Shown in pieces: positions 7,451 through 15,467 of a stretch of DNA of 64,000 nt (its first letter is position 1; each line of letters opens with the position of its first letter). The translations under genes were made by a program, and so were the position numbers. Under the pieces are notes generated by a model, which was given only the letters and a program-made list of their open reading frames with translations, was not told where the DNA came from and did no database searches. Source of the stretch: Mycobacterium sp. 3519A (GTDB lineage: Bacteria > Actinomycetota > Actinomycetes > Mycobacteriales > Mycobacteriaceae). Location: assembly GCF_900240945.1 (NCBI RefSeq), contig NZ_OESG01000014.1:616923-680922 (forward strand), given 5' to 3'.

Positions 7451-9745
7451 TCAGGCAGCGTGTTTGGCGGCGGTCTTCGTCGCTCCGCCGGTGCCGCCGG
7501 CCGCGGAGTCCTTATCGTCGTCCTTCTTCTCGGTCGTGGTGGTCTTGTCGGTGGTCGGCTTCTTGGTGGTCTTCTTCGGCGCCAGGCTCTTCAAGACGCC
7601 CGCGACGCCGGTTGCGACCTCGTGCGTCGCCGACCCCACCGCGCCCGCGACCGTGTGGGCGGCCCCGCCGACGACGTCGCCCACCGGGTTACGCGGCGGC
7701 TTCGGCTTCGGCGTCTTGGTCACCGGCTTGCTTTCCTCAGCCGTGCCGTCCTGTGCGGAATCCACTGTCGGCGTTGCGGTTTCGTCTGCAGCATGCTTCG
7801 GCGTCGCACCCGTGTCGTCGGGCACCGGCGTATCTGCGGGTGCGGCGTGCCTGCCCTTCGACGTGTCACCGTCGGGGTCGGTGGACAACGTGAGCATCTT
7901 CTTGCTGTCCGCCGCAGGCACCGCGTTGGCGGCCAACGGCGAAATCGTGTCGGTGATCAGGCCGGGCAGTCCGTTGAGGACACCGCCGAGACCGCCAAGC
8001 GGATCCAGCGCGCCGGTGAGCAGCTTGAGCAGTCCGGTGATCGCGTTCGGCGTGCCCGGGGTCGGGTGGCCGCTGAGGAACTCCTTCTGGAAGCCCTTGA
8101 TCAGCGAGTTGATGATGTCGCCAGGCACCCGGTTCCAGTTGACGCCCGGGAAGGACATGAACGGCGTCGGCACCCCTGCCTCGTCGAGCGTCCTGGTGTA
8201 CGTGCCGTCCGGGTTTCGCACCACGTCGGTGTAGCCGAGATTGGTCAGGCTCGTCAGTGCGGGCGCGAGCGCATTCGCCAGTCGCTCAAAGGGATTGAAC
8301 ACCGAGCCGAACGTCGCGAGGTTCACCACATCGGCCGCCAGGTACAGCGGCTCCAGCATCGGCAAGCTGTTCGTCTGCAACGTCAGATAGAGGTTCAGCG
8401 ACAGCGGCACGTTGAGGTTGGTGGTTCGCGCGACGGCCGCCTCCACCTGATCCAACAGTTGCGGAGTCAGGTTCGAGGTGTCGATGCCGCGCAGCAGGTA
8501 CGTCGGAAGCACCGCACCCACCAACGAATTCGCCAGTGAGAACGGATTGGGCCATGCCGGGAAGTCGGACAGGATGTCGTACTCGATGGTGCCGTCGATC
8601 TTGACCGGTACCAGGTTGGCGCCGCCAAGGGCCAAACCGGTGTTCAGCAGCGGAATGCCGCCGCTGTGCGTCGCCTCTGTCTCGGGGGTGACGGTGTCGA
8701 TGCCGAACAGGCCGGCCAGCGGGAACAGCCGCGCGAACAGGCCGCCGTTACCGCGACCGGGGTTGCGCAGCAACACCATTGGCAGCACGGTGAAGCTACC
8801 CAGCAGCGGATCGGTGCCCTGGTAGTTCAGGCCACCCGGCTGGTTCGCCAGGTCCGCCCGCACCTTGTCGTAGGCGGCGCCTGCGGCGAATGCACCAAGA
8901 CCGAAGCCCGCCACGATCGGGACCCGAATCTGGGTGACGTCGACGTCGATCGGCAACGTGTCGACCAGCCCCTGCAAGCCCAACAGCACCGGATTGAGCG
9001 GACCCACCTCATCGGCCAATCTGTCGATGACGGTGGTCACCAGACCTTTGAGTCCGACGTCGAGATAGGTGGTGTTGTTGATTGCGCTCGCGACCGAATT
9101 CGGCAGTCCCGGAACCCATCCCAGGTCCAGGCCGAGCAGCTTGCCCAGCGTGAAGGGCGGACCGGCGGTGACGACGTTGAGACCGGGCAGGTCCAGGTTG
9201 GCCAGGTTCAGCGGGTCGCTGAGATCGAGACCGAGCAACCCGAGCAGATCGATGATCGTGGTGTTGCCGTTGTGAGTGACGCCGATCAGGTCGAGCGCTT
9301 GGCTCAGCAAGCCACCGACCAGGCCGCCGAGCGCGTCCTCGAGAATGCCGTTGAGATTGATCGGGATCGCACCGAGCACGCCGGTCAGCAGCGAAACCGG
9401 GATCTGCTGAAGCACATTGGGCAGATCCAGGCCCGCGGCCTCGCCGAGCGCGCTGAGGTTGATCCGCTCGACGACTGCCCGCAGGAGTTGGTCGATGACG
9501 GTCTGGGACAGGTTGTACGCGGCGGTGCCCAGACCGCCGGTGAGATCCGGGATCTGATCCGGATTGGTGAACGGCCGAAACGCCGCGGCGAGATCGACGT
9601 CCTTGTGGACGGCGACGGGTGCCGGGTCCGGTTTCGGTGGGGGCGGTGCTGCGGCGACGGTCAATGCGCTCGCCGTCGCGGTCGCTACGCCGACGACGGC
9701 GATCTTCTTGGTGCGGCTCTCGGACTTCAAATGCTTGCCCGGCAA
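7451..9745 (-). CDS. Secreted PE-PPE-domain-like protein, copy 1 of a tandem pair
   Basis: 764 residues with an export signal (KKIAVVGVATATASALTVAAA) and a Pro-rich linker. The Leu/Gly-rich N-terminal half carries repeated LLGLLGLDLSDPLNL-type patches. A PE-PPE-like domain spans about residues 270-560, with the elbow at 280-285 reading G-F-G-L-G instead of G-x-S-x-G, then NPGRGNGGLFARL (328-340), EYDILSDFPAWPNP (388-401) and GYTDVVRNPDGTYTRTLDEAG. The last 45 residues are Lys/Thr/Asp/Ala-rich, as in surface-associated mycobacterial proteins. It is the first gene of a two-gene operon with its paralogue. A short dyad at 9772-9787 lies 26 bp upstream of the ATG. Function is unknown; loss of the catalytic serine argues against esterase activity. 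Confidence 0.75.
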   Translation of the reverse strand: MPGKHLKSESRTKKIAVVGVATATASALTVAAAPPPPKPDPAPVAVHKDVDLAAAFRPFTNPDQIPDLTGGLGTAAYNLSQTVIDQLLRAVVERINLSALGEAAGLDLPNVLQQIPVSLLTGVLGAIPINLNGILEDALGGLVGGLLSQALDLIGVTHNGNTTIIDLLGLLGLDLSDPLNLANLDLPGLNVVTAGPPFTLGKLLGLDLGWVPGLPNSVASAINNTTYLDVGLKGLVTTVIDRLADEVGPLNPVLLGLQGLVDTLPIDVDVTQIRVPIVAGFGLGAFAAGAAYDKVRADLANQPGGLNYQGTDPLLGSFTVLPMVLLRNPGRGNGGLFARLFPLAGLFGIDTVTPETEATHSGGIPLLNTGLALGGANLVPVKIDGTIEYDILSDFPAWPNPFSLANSLVGAVLPTYLLRGIDTSNLTPQLLDQVEAAVARTTNLNVPLSLNLYLTLQTNSLPMLEPLYLAADVVNLATFGSVFNPFERLANALAPALTSLTNLGYTDVVRNPDGTYTRTLDEAGVPTPFMSFPGVNWNRVPGDIINSLIKGFQKEFLSGHPTPGTPNAITGLLKLLTGALDPLGGLGGVLNGLPGLITDTISPLAANAVPAADSKKMLTLSTDPDGDTSKGRHAAPADTPVPDDTGATPKHAADETATPTVDSAQDGTAEESKPVTKTPKPKPPRNPVGDVVGGAAHTVAGAVGSATHEVATGVAGVLKSLAPKKTTKKPTTDKTTTTEKKDDDKDSAAGGTGGATKTAAKHAA

Positions 9746-10134
9746 CGTCGACCTGCCCTTCCCGCCCCCGTCTTAGATTTTTCTAAGGTGACCGTAGCAT
9801 CCGATATGGCTCGTGAAGCTAAATTGCTGAAGAATCTTCGCAGCCGTCAGGTCAAACGCTGCCGCAAATTTTTACTGACGCCTGGGTAAATAATGTTGCC
9901 CGACAAAGTCCCAGGCCAGTCGCGGTGGGGCCGAACCGCCGCCGCCGGGCTCCGCAACTGCGATCGTGAACATCGGAAAAGGTTGCTGGAGCCGCAGATC
10001 GGTTGCTGAGTGAAGGTTGCTGGGCCATTGCAGAGCAATCGCAGGCTGCGAAATCCGCAGTTCGCTCTACCTGTGGAAATGGGTCAAAAGTCCCAGCTTC
10101 GGGACATACCTGTCATACCTGCGAGTCCGCCGGG
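9746..10134. other. 389-bp intergenic region upstream of the PE-PPE-like operon
   Basis: No convincing gene is seen. It is AT-richer than its surroundings in places (9774-9900). It holds a perfect 6-bp dyad CTTAGA-TTTT-TCTAAG at 9772-9787 just upstream of the minus-strand ATG, and three direct copies of GGTTGCTG at 9981, 10001 and 10015. It must contain the promoter of the minus-strand pair, but I could not assign -10/-35 boxes with confidence. The fructosamine kinase gene ends at its right edge. Confidence 0.5.
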
Positions 10135-10914
10135 CTACGCATGTCGGTGTTTGCCAGTACGCAATGCGCTGTGTGCCGCGGCGTGTGTCCGCCGAACGTA
10201 TCCGCCGCCGAACAGCACCACGTGTGCCAGCAGTGGGTAGAGCTGATGCAGTCCGACACGGTCCTGCCAGGCGTCCCGCAGCGGTCGCCGGGACTGGTAG
10301 CCGGCGAGCACCGCGTCGAGATGCGGGCAGCCGAACAGCGCCAGCATCGCGAGGTCTGTCTCCCCATGTCCGCCGTGCGCGGCCGGATCGATGAGCACCG
10401 CGCCGTCGGGTGTCCACATCACGTTGCCGCTCCACAGGTCGCCGTGGATCCGGGCGGGCGGGTCGTCATCGTCGAAGTCGCCTGCTTCGCAGCGGGCGAT
10501 CACCTCGTCGACGGCGGTACGTGTCGAGGTGTCCAGCAGGCTCGCGGCGCGTGCGGCCATCGGCGCCAGTCGTTCGGTGGCGTAGAAGCTGCCCCACCGG
10601 TCGGCGGCGCAGTACGACATCGGCAGCGGCTCCTGCAGCGGACCGAAGTATCCGGGACCGGTCCAACCGTCGGGCGGCGACCCGAACGCGTCGGCGCCCG
10701 CGTCGTGGGTGATGGCGAGCCGACGGCCGAATTCATAGGCGGCCGTTTCGGACGGCTGTGCGGCGGCCAGCCGCTGCAATGTCAGGCTGGTGCCGTCGAA
10801 CGCGATCACGGGCGCACAGGGCACACCGCCCTCTGCGGACGAAAGCCATTGCAGCCCAGCGGCTTCGCAGGCAAAGAAGTCTGGCGGTGCTGTGCTGCTG
10901 CGCTTGACGAACAC
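10135..10914 (-). CDS. Fructosamine/ketosamine-3-kinase family protein
   Basis: 259 residues. The APH-like kinase catalytic loop is clear: RIHGDLWSGNVMW (about 153-165), then LIDPAAHGGHGETDLAML with the metal-binding Asp, both diagnostic of fructosamine kinases. These cytosolic enzymes phosphorylate fructosamine or ribulosamine adducts on glycated proteins or amino acids, making them unstable and so reversing glycation. The N-terminus begins at a GTG (10914) and is a little shorter than some family members. The start overlaps the stop of the upstream SDR gene by one base (TAGTG), so the two genes form an operon. Confidence 0.85.
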   Translation of the reverse strand: MFVKRSSTAPPDFFACEAAGLQWLSSAEGGVPCAPVIAFDGTSLTLQRLAAAQPSETAAYEFGRRLAITHDAGADAFGSPPDGWTGPGYFGPLQEPLPMSYCAADRWGSFYATERLAPMAARAASLLDTSTRTAVDEVIARCEAGDFDDDDPPARIHGDLWSGNVMWTPDGAVLIDPAAHGGHGETDLAMLALFGCPHLDAVLAGYQSRRPLRDAWQDRVGLHQLYPLLAHVVLFGGGYVRRTHAAAHSALRTGKHRHA

Positions 10915-11744
10915 TACGGCTGTCTGGCGACTCGCCGTAGCACCGCGTCGCGCGCGCGGTCGGGCAGCTTGGTCATCAGCGCCACCTGCAGCTTGGGGCC
11001 GACGCCGACGACGTAACGAGGGCGCGGCCTGCGCGCGGTCAGCGCCTCCTCCACGACCGCGGAGACCTTCTCCGAGGGCACGGCCAGCTTCTGGGACAGC
11101 GGAATCGTCTTCTTGAAGCCTGAGATGTGGCGGGCGTACAACTGCCGGTGTTCGGCGGTCATCGTGGACTCCGCCTGCTCGACCATGTCATCAGCGGAGC
11201 GCCAGATGTCGGTGTCGGTCTGGGCCGGCTCCACGACTGAGACGGCAATGCGCCACGGCCGCAACTCCATTCGCAGCGCATCCGCAGCCGCTTCCAAGGC
11301 GAACTTGCTGGCACAGTATGCGCCGACCAGCGCGAACGACAACCGGCCGTTCACACTGGAGATGAACACCACCCTGCCGCGGGATTCACGCAGTCGCGGC
11401 AGCACCGCCCTGGTGACCGCCAGCTGGCCGATCACGTTGACGTCGAGCTGTTTTCGCCACTCGTCCGAGGTCACTGTCTCCATCGGACCGCTCACCACGA
11501 TTCCGGCGTTGTTGACCACCGCGTCCAGCCGCGGCGGCAGCGACGTGTCGAGCGCGGCGATGTGGTCCGCGTTGGTGACGTCGAGAATCAGCGAGGAGAT
11601 GCGCTGGCTGTTCATCGCGGTCACCGCCGCGGCGTCCGCCTCACTGCGCACGCCTGCGATGACGTCCCAGCCACGGTCGGCGAGATGACGCGTGATCGAC
11701 TTACCGATCCCCCGGCCTGCGCCGGTGACGAGTACTGATGGCAT
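10914..11744 (-). CDS. SDR family NAD(P)-dependent oxidoreductase
   Basis: 276 residues from the ATG at 11744; a TTG one codon upstream is less likely. Classical short-chain dehydrogenase features are present: the cofactor motif TGAGRGIG near residue 7, NNAG near 84, the catalytic Ser in FISSVNG near 135 and YCASK near 148. The arrangement matches classical SDRs that reduce carbonyls or oxidise alcohols in the cytosol. The substrate cannot be told. It is followed by the fructosamine kinase with a one-base overlap and preceded by the YoaK-like gene 9 bp away, so all three are probably co-transcribed. Confidence 0.88.
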   Translation of the reverse strand: MPSVLVTGAGRGIGKSITRHLADRGWDVIAGVRSEADAAAVTAMNSQRISSLILDVTNADHIAALDTSLPPRLDAVVNNAGIVVSGPMETVTSDEWRKQLDVNVIGQLAVTRAVLPRLRESRGRVVFISSVNGRLSFALVGAYCASKFALEAAADALRMELRPWRIAVSVVEPAQTDTDIWRSADDMVEQAESTMTAEHRQLYARHISGFKKTIPLSQKLAVPSEKVSAVVEEALTARRPRPRYVVGVGPKLQVALMTKLPDRARDAVLRRVARQP

Positions 11745-11753
11745 CAAACGAGA

Positions 11754-12446
11754 TTAGCCTGCCGCCGCCTCGGTCCTGGCAGGCCCGAACCGGAACACCA
11801 CCGCCGCGACGGCTACCACGACCGCGGCGACGGCGATCACCGGCGCGACGAACCACCGGGTCAGCGTCGCGCCGACCAACGCGCCGGCGCACATCGTCAG
11901 CACCACGGAGTAGCGCAGTCGCTCTCGGTGCCCTCGACCGCCCGCGAGCCGACTGTCGAAGCCGATGCCGACGATCGTCGTGGTCAGCACCGTCGTGGAC
12001 AACTCCTGGACGCCGAACTGGCGCGCGGTCGCGGCTTGGATGCCGAACGTCACCGCCAGCCCGGCGATCAGGTACAGCTTGGTGTTGTCGTGATAGTCGA
12101 GCACCCCCGTCCCGCCGAGAACCGACAGCGTCGCGAGCATGACCACCTCGAACCCGAGCGCGGCGGTGAGCCAACGTCGGACGTCGCTGTCGAGGTGCCG
12201 CGAGAACCGTCCGCCGACGATCGCGCCGGTGACGAAGCTGCCGAACGCGACGACCACCGCGGTCATGTCGACGACGGTGTGCGGCGCGAACCAGAAGCCC
12301 AGGAAGATGATGTTGCCGGTCATGTTGGCGACGAAGACGTGGCCGAGCTCCAGCACACTGACCGCGTCGACGAGACCGGTGGCGAATGTCAACAGCAGCA
12401 GGCACACGGTCGTCGTCCGGTCGGTGACGGGTGAGACGACGGGCAT
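11754..12446 (-). CDS. YoaK family membrane protein (DUF1275)
   Basis: 230 residues with about six hydrophobic segments. The N-terminal part contains the family signature: LLTFATGLVDAVSVLELGHVFVANMTGNIIFLGF. These are integral inner-membrane proteins of unknown function, sometimes suggested to be transporters. The start is the ATG at 12446. It is just downstream (15 bp) of the last mce1-associated gene on the same strand and could receive read-through from that operon, but it is not part of the conserved mce1 gene set. Confidence 0.82.
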   Translation of the reverse strand: MPVVSPVTDRTTTVCLLLLTFATGLVDAVSVLELGHVFVANMTGNIIFLGFWFAPHTVVDMTAVVVAFGSFVTGAIVGGRFSRHLDSDVRRWLTAALGFEVVMLATLSVLGGTGVLDYHDNTKLYLIAGLAVTFGIQAATARQFGVQELSTTVLTTTIVGIGFDSRLAGGRGHRERLRYSVVLTMCAGALVGATLTRWFVAPVIAVAAVVVAVAAVVFRFGPARTEAAAG

Positions 12447-12461
12447 GCCGGGGGCCGTCGG

Positions 12462-13310
12462 CTACAACTGCGGGGTCAGGTCGAAGGACGTCACCGTCGT
12501 CATGCGGGTGATCAGCCATTTCGCGTCATGGCGCTGCAGCGTCAGCCGATAGGACAGATACCGCAGCGACGGAATGTTCTTCGAAACCGGGCTGGTGGCA
12601 ACGGAATTCGTGTAGACCAGGGCGGTTGCCTCGGTTGGCGTCACCGACTCGACGGCCGTCCCCATCACCTGGGTGGTGTTGGTGACCTGCGCCTGCTTGT
12701 TGGAGGCAACGATCGCGTCGATGTACTTGCGGTACTCGTTGGCGAAGTCACCGCCGAGGAAGCCGGCCGAGCGGTCCGGCAGGTTGTCCATGTTGTCGGG
12801 GGTGTAGGTCCACAGCGTGGTGATCGCCTCGGCGGCGGTCCTCGCGATGTTCAGCTTGGTGTCCACCAGCGCACGGTCGGCTAGATACGGCTGCAGCGTG
12901 GCGCCCGCGAATGCGGCGGCGCCGACGAACACCACCCCCGCGGCCACCGCCGCGATGGTCAACCGCTTACCCGCGGGCCGATGCGGCACCAAAACGACGT
13001 CCTCCACCGCATCCGACGTCTCGGTGTCCGTCGAATCTGGTTCGGGCTCAGGAGTTTTCGCGCGACGGCGGAACAGGCCGCGCCTGCGGGGCGCGGCGAG
13101 GGCTTCAGCTTCCTGCGCGGCCTGAAGCTCCGTGTGCTCTTCGGCGGCGCTGTCCTGCTCACCGGCAGCGTCCTGGCTTGCGGCAAGCTCCTGGCGCAGC
13201 GGCATCCGATGGCGGCGACGCGCGGCCTTGCCGGTCGGCGTCTTCGCGGTCTCGGCGGGCTGATCGGCTGCGTCGGTCAGATCACCTGGATCAGGTTGCT
13301 GATCTTCCAC
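12462..13310 (-). CDS. mam1D: Mce-associated membrane protein Mam1D (Rv0178 orthologue)
   Basis: 282 residues from the GTG at 13310, chosen because GGAAGGG lies 5 nt upstream; the frame also stays open to an ATG at 13343. The N-terminal ~115 residues are charged and disordered (cytoplasmic), then comes one transmembrane helix (LTIAAVAAGVVFVGAAAFAGA). The extracytoplasmic part is the Mce-associated domain, seen in all mycobacterial Mam proteins and related in fold to NTF2-like domains. Such proteins are thought to stabilise the Mce lipid importer. It is the last gene of the mce1 operon, overlapping the gene before it by 34 bp. Confidence 0.85.
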   Translation of the reverse strand: MEDQQPDPGDLTDAADQPAETAKTPTGKAARRRHRMPLRQELAASQDAAGEQDSAAEEHTELQAAQEAEALAAPRRRGLFRRRAKTPEPEPDSTDTETSDAVEDVVLVPHRPAGKRLTIAAVAAGVVFVGAAAFAGATLQPYLADRALVDTKLNIARTAAEAITTLWTYTPDNMDNLPDRSAGFLGGDFANEYRKYIDAIVASNKQAQVTNTTQVMGTAVESVTPTEATALVYTNSVATSPVSKNIPSLRYLSYRLTLQRHDAKWLITRMTTVTSFDLTPQL

Positions 13311-13840
13311 TGCTGCCCTTCCTTGATCGCCGTTGCCACCCAACGGTTTCCACTCTCGATCGTCGTCTTTCCGTCCGGCGACTTCGACGAGATCTTCGTC
13401 GCCACCAGCACGTCGACGCTGCCGTTGTCATTCCAGCGCTGCAGGCCCGCGTCGACGACCGCGCCCGTGGTCGGTTCGGCCCGCGCGACCTGCACCAGGA
13501 TCTCGTTCTCCTTTTCCTTGAACATCTTCACGAAGTCACCGGTGCCCTGCGCCATGATCTTGTCGGCATATTCGTTGGCGTGGAACGGATCCAGTGTGGT
13601 GTAGGTGGTCATGAACTCCCGGACATAGCCCAGCGCCGCGGCTTCCTTCACGTTCTGCCTGCGGTCCTTCTCGTGCGAGATCAGCATCAGCGTGGCCCCG
13701 GTGAGCGCCGCCGCGATCAGCACCGCCGCCAGCGTCGCGACGACGGGCAGACCCCAGCGCCGCGGCCGGCCCGGGGCCCCGCCCCCAGAAGCCCAGAAGT
13801 AGTCGGGCTCGTCGACGTCGAGCTTGCGCCGTGGGCTCAT
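13277..13840 (-). CDS. mam1C: Mce-associated membrane protein Mam1C (Rv0177 orthologue)
   Basis: 187 residues from the ATG at 13840, which forms a 4-bp ATGA overlap with the preceding gene; much longer upstream extensions of the frame are antisense-type noise. A short cytoplasmic tail is followed by a transmembrane segment (about 31-53) and a periplasmic Mce-associated domain (FMTTYTTLDPFHANEYADKIM, GSVDVLVATKISSKSPDGKTT, WKISNLIQVI). The likely role is as an accessory subunit of the Mce1 transporter in the cell envelope. Gene order and length match Rv0177. Confidence 0.87.
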   Translation of the reverse strand: MSPRRKLDVDEPDYFWASGGGAPGRPRRWGLPVVATLAAVLIAAALTGATLMLISHEKDRRQNVKEAAALGYVREFMTTYTTLDPFHANEYADKIMAQGTGDFVKMFKEKENEILVQVARAEPTTGAVVDAGLQRWNDNGSVDVLVATKISSKSPDGKTTIESGNRWVATAIKEGQQWKISNLIQVI

Positions 13841-14811
13841 GGGGCACCAGGACCCAGTTGCGGCTTCTTCAGCACCGTCAGGTTCGAGACCCGCCACTGC
13901 CCGTCGCGCGACTTCTCGAAATCGACCCGCAGCGTCGCGGTGATGAACTTCAACGTCGCGGGGTCGGCGCCGCGCTGACCCTGCAGCGCCACCAGCATCG
14001 ACGCTTTGTCGGGCGTCGCGGACAGCACCGCGCTGCTGACCGCGTAGTAGGTGTTCTTGGTGGCGCCCGCCTTCTGCACCGCCTGCTGCTGGTCGATCAA
14101 CTGCGGTTTGTACGCATCGGTGGTCAGCGACTGCGCATTGGCGAAGTCCTGCTGCAGCGTGTTGACGTCGTAGCTGAGCAGTTTCTCGACGATCCGCGGG
14201 CCCTGGTCGGCGATCTGCGCGCGGGCCACCTCGACCGCCCTGGCGGGCCGGTACACCGCCAGGTAGCTCAGCCCCACCCCGGCGGCGCACAGCAGCGTCG
14301 CCGCGATCAGCGCCACCGCCACCGGCCGCCGCATATCGCGCTGCGGCGCGTCCACCTTCTGCACCTCGGTGCGCAACAGCAGATCGGCGAATGTCCGGTT
14401 GCGGCGATCCCACAAGGGCCACAGCCACCCTACGAACACGGCGGCGGTGTCCAGCAGGTGCGCGACATCGCGCGCAACCAGCCGGAACAAACCGACCGGC
14501 GCGCCGTCGGGCCGCCGCACGGCGATGCCGAACAACGCCCGACCGAGAGACCAGCCGATCATCGACGGCAGCAACAACCGGTTGACTGCGATCAGGACGA
14601 ACACCGCCACCGCGGCCCCGGTGAGCACCCACCACAGCCACCCGCGCTGCGGAGCGGACAGGGTCAGCAGCGCCATCGCCGCGATCACCGCGAGCCCCAG
14701 CAGCACGTCGAGAGCGAACGCACCGGCCCGCGACAGCCAGGACGCGGCGGGCCGCTCGGTCACCGACGCGTCGGTGGCCACTTCTGGCGTCCTGTCCAGC
14801 ACGGCCGTCAC
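13837..14811 (-). CDS. mam1B: RDD-domain Mce-associated membrane protein Mam1B (Rv0176 orthologue)
   Basis: 324 residues from the GTG at 14811, which overlaps the stop of the previous gene (GTGA). The N-terminal half is an RDD domain (RAGAFALDVLLG, then two hydrophobic segments, SLGRALFGIAVRRPDG, WDRRNRTFADLLLRTEV). A further transmembrane helix at about 164-185 leads into a C-terminal Mce-associated domain (KSRDGQWRVSNLTVLKK). This fusion of RDD and Mam modules is typical of the second mam gene in mce1 operons. It is thought to be a membrane accessory of the Mce1 lipid importer; the molecular role is unknown. Confidence 0.88.
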   Translation of the reverse strand: MTAVLDRTPEVATDASVTERPAASWLSRAGAFALDVLLGLAVIAAMALLTLSAPQRGWLWWVLTGAAVAVFVLIAVNRLLLPSMIGWSLGRALFGIAVRRPDGAPVGLFRLVARDVAHLLDTAAVFVGWLWPLWDRRNRTFADLLLRTEVQKVDAPQRDMRRPVAVALIAATLLCAAGVGLSYLAVYRPARAVEVARAQIADQGPRIVEKLLSYDVNTLQQDFANAQSLTTDAYKPQLIDQQQAVQKAGATKNTYYAVSSAVLSATPDKASMLVALQGQRGADPATLKFITATLRVDFEKSRDGQWRVSNLTVLKKPQLGPGAP

Positions 14812-15467
14812 GAACCGACCTGATCCAGCCGGGCGATCTTGTACTTGCCTGCGTCCTGCGCCATCTGCACCCGCAGCCGGTAACCCTGCTCCTGGTCGGC
14901 GGCCTCGGAGTTGGTCACCTTGACGCGGACCGCCACCAGCACCTCGATGGAGCCGTCGTCGTTGTGCCGTTCGACGGCCGCCCGCATGTCCGACACCTGC
15001 ACCTTGACCGAACCGGCCTGGTAGGCGTCGGCCAGAATGCTGCTGTACAGCGGCGCTTGCACACCCCAGTCGCCGGTGGCGCACTCCAGGATCTTGGACT
15101 GGGCGGCGATCATCGCCGCGGTGTCCGGCGCCTGCGTGGCGGCAACGCAGTCCTTGGCGGCCGCCACCGCGGCCGTCTCGGCGTTGTTGATGGCCTCGCT
15201 GTCGTGGTGTGAGCGCAGTGCGAGATAGCCACCCGCACCCGCGCCCGCGGCCAGGATCAGCAGCCCGGCGCAGATGCCCGACACCCACCCGACGCCGAGC
15301 CGCGACACGCGCCGACCGTCATCGACAGCTTCCTGCTCGGGCTCGGTGGTCGAGGTGTCGGCGGCTTCTTCGCTTGTGGTGTCTTCCGTAGATACTGCTA
15401 ACGACTCGTCCGGCGTTGGGTCAGCATCGGTGGAGTTCAGCTGGCTGGTGCCAGCATCTCCTTCCAT
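14808..15467 (-). CDS. mam1A: Mce-associated membrane protein Mam1A (Rv0175 orthologue)
   Basis: 219 residues from an ATG preceded by a good CAGGAG site; the start lies 31 bp inside the end of mce1F. The acidic, disordered N-terminus of about 55 residues is followed by one transmembrane helix (GWVSGICAGLLILAAGAGAGGYLAL). The extracytoplasmic Mce-associated domain includes two cysteines (KDCVAA, LECATGDW) that could pair in the oxidising periplasm. It is the first of four mam genes after mce1A-F, as in M. tuberculosis. Confidence 0.88.
   Translation of the reverse strand: MEGDAGTSQLNSTDADPTPDESLAVSTEDTTSEEAADTSTTEPEQEAVDDGRRVSRLGVGWVSGICAGLLILAAGAGAGGYLALRSHHDSEAINNAETAAVAAAKDCVAATQAPDTAAMIAAQSKILECATGDWGVQAPLYSSILADAYQAGSVKVQVSDMRAAVERHNDDGSIEVLVAVRVKVTNSEAADQEQGYRLRVQMAQDAGKYKIARLDQVGS

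Noticed and set aside
9847..10038. Minus-strand frame of 63 codons in the 9.7-10.1 kb gap
   Set aside because: No ribosome site, no domain, and a composition like other non-coding frames.
13841..14641. Upstream extension of the Mam1C frame
   Set aside because: It lies within the Mam1B coding region in another frame and is Arg/Ala-rich; the ATGA junction at 13837-13840 marks the real start.
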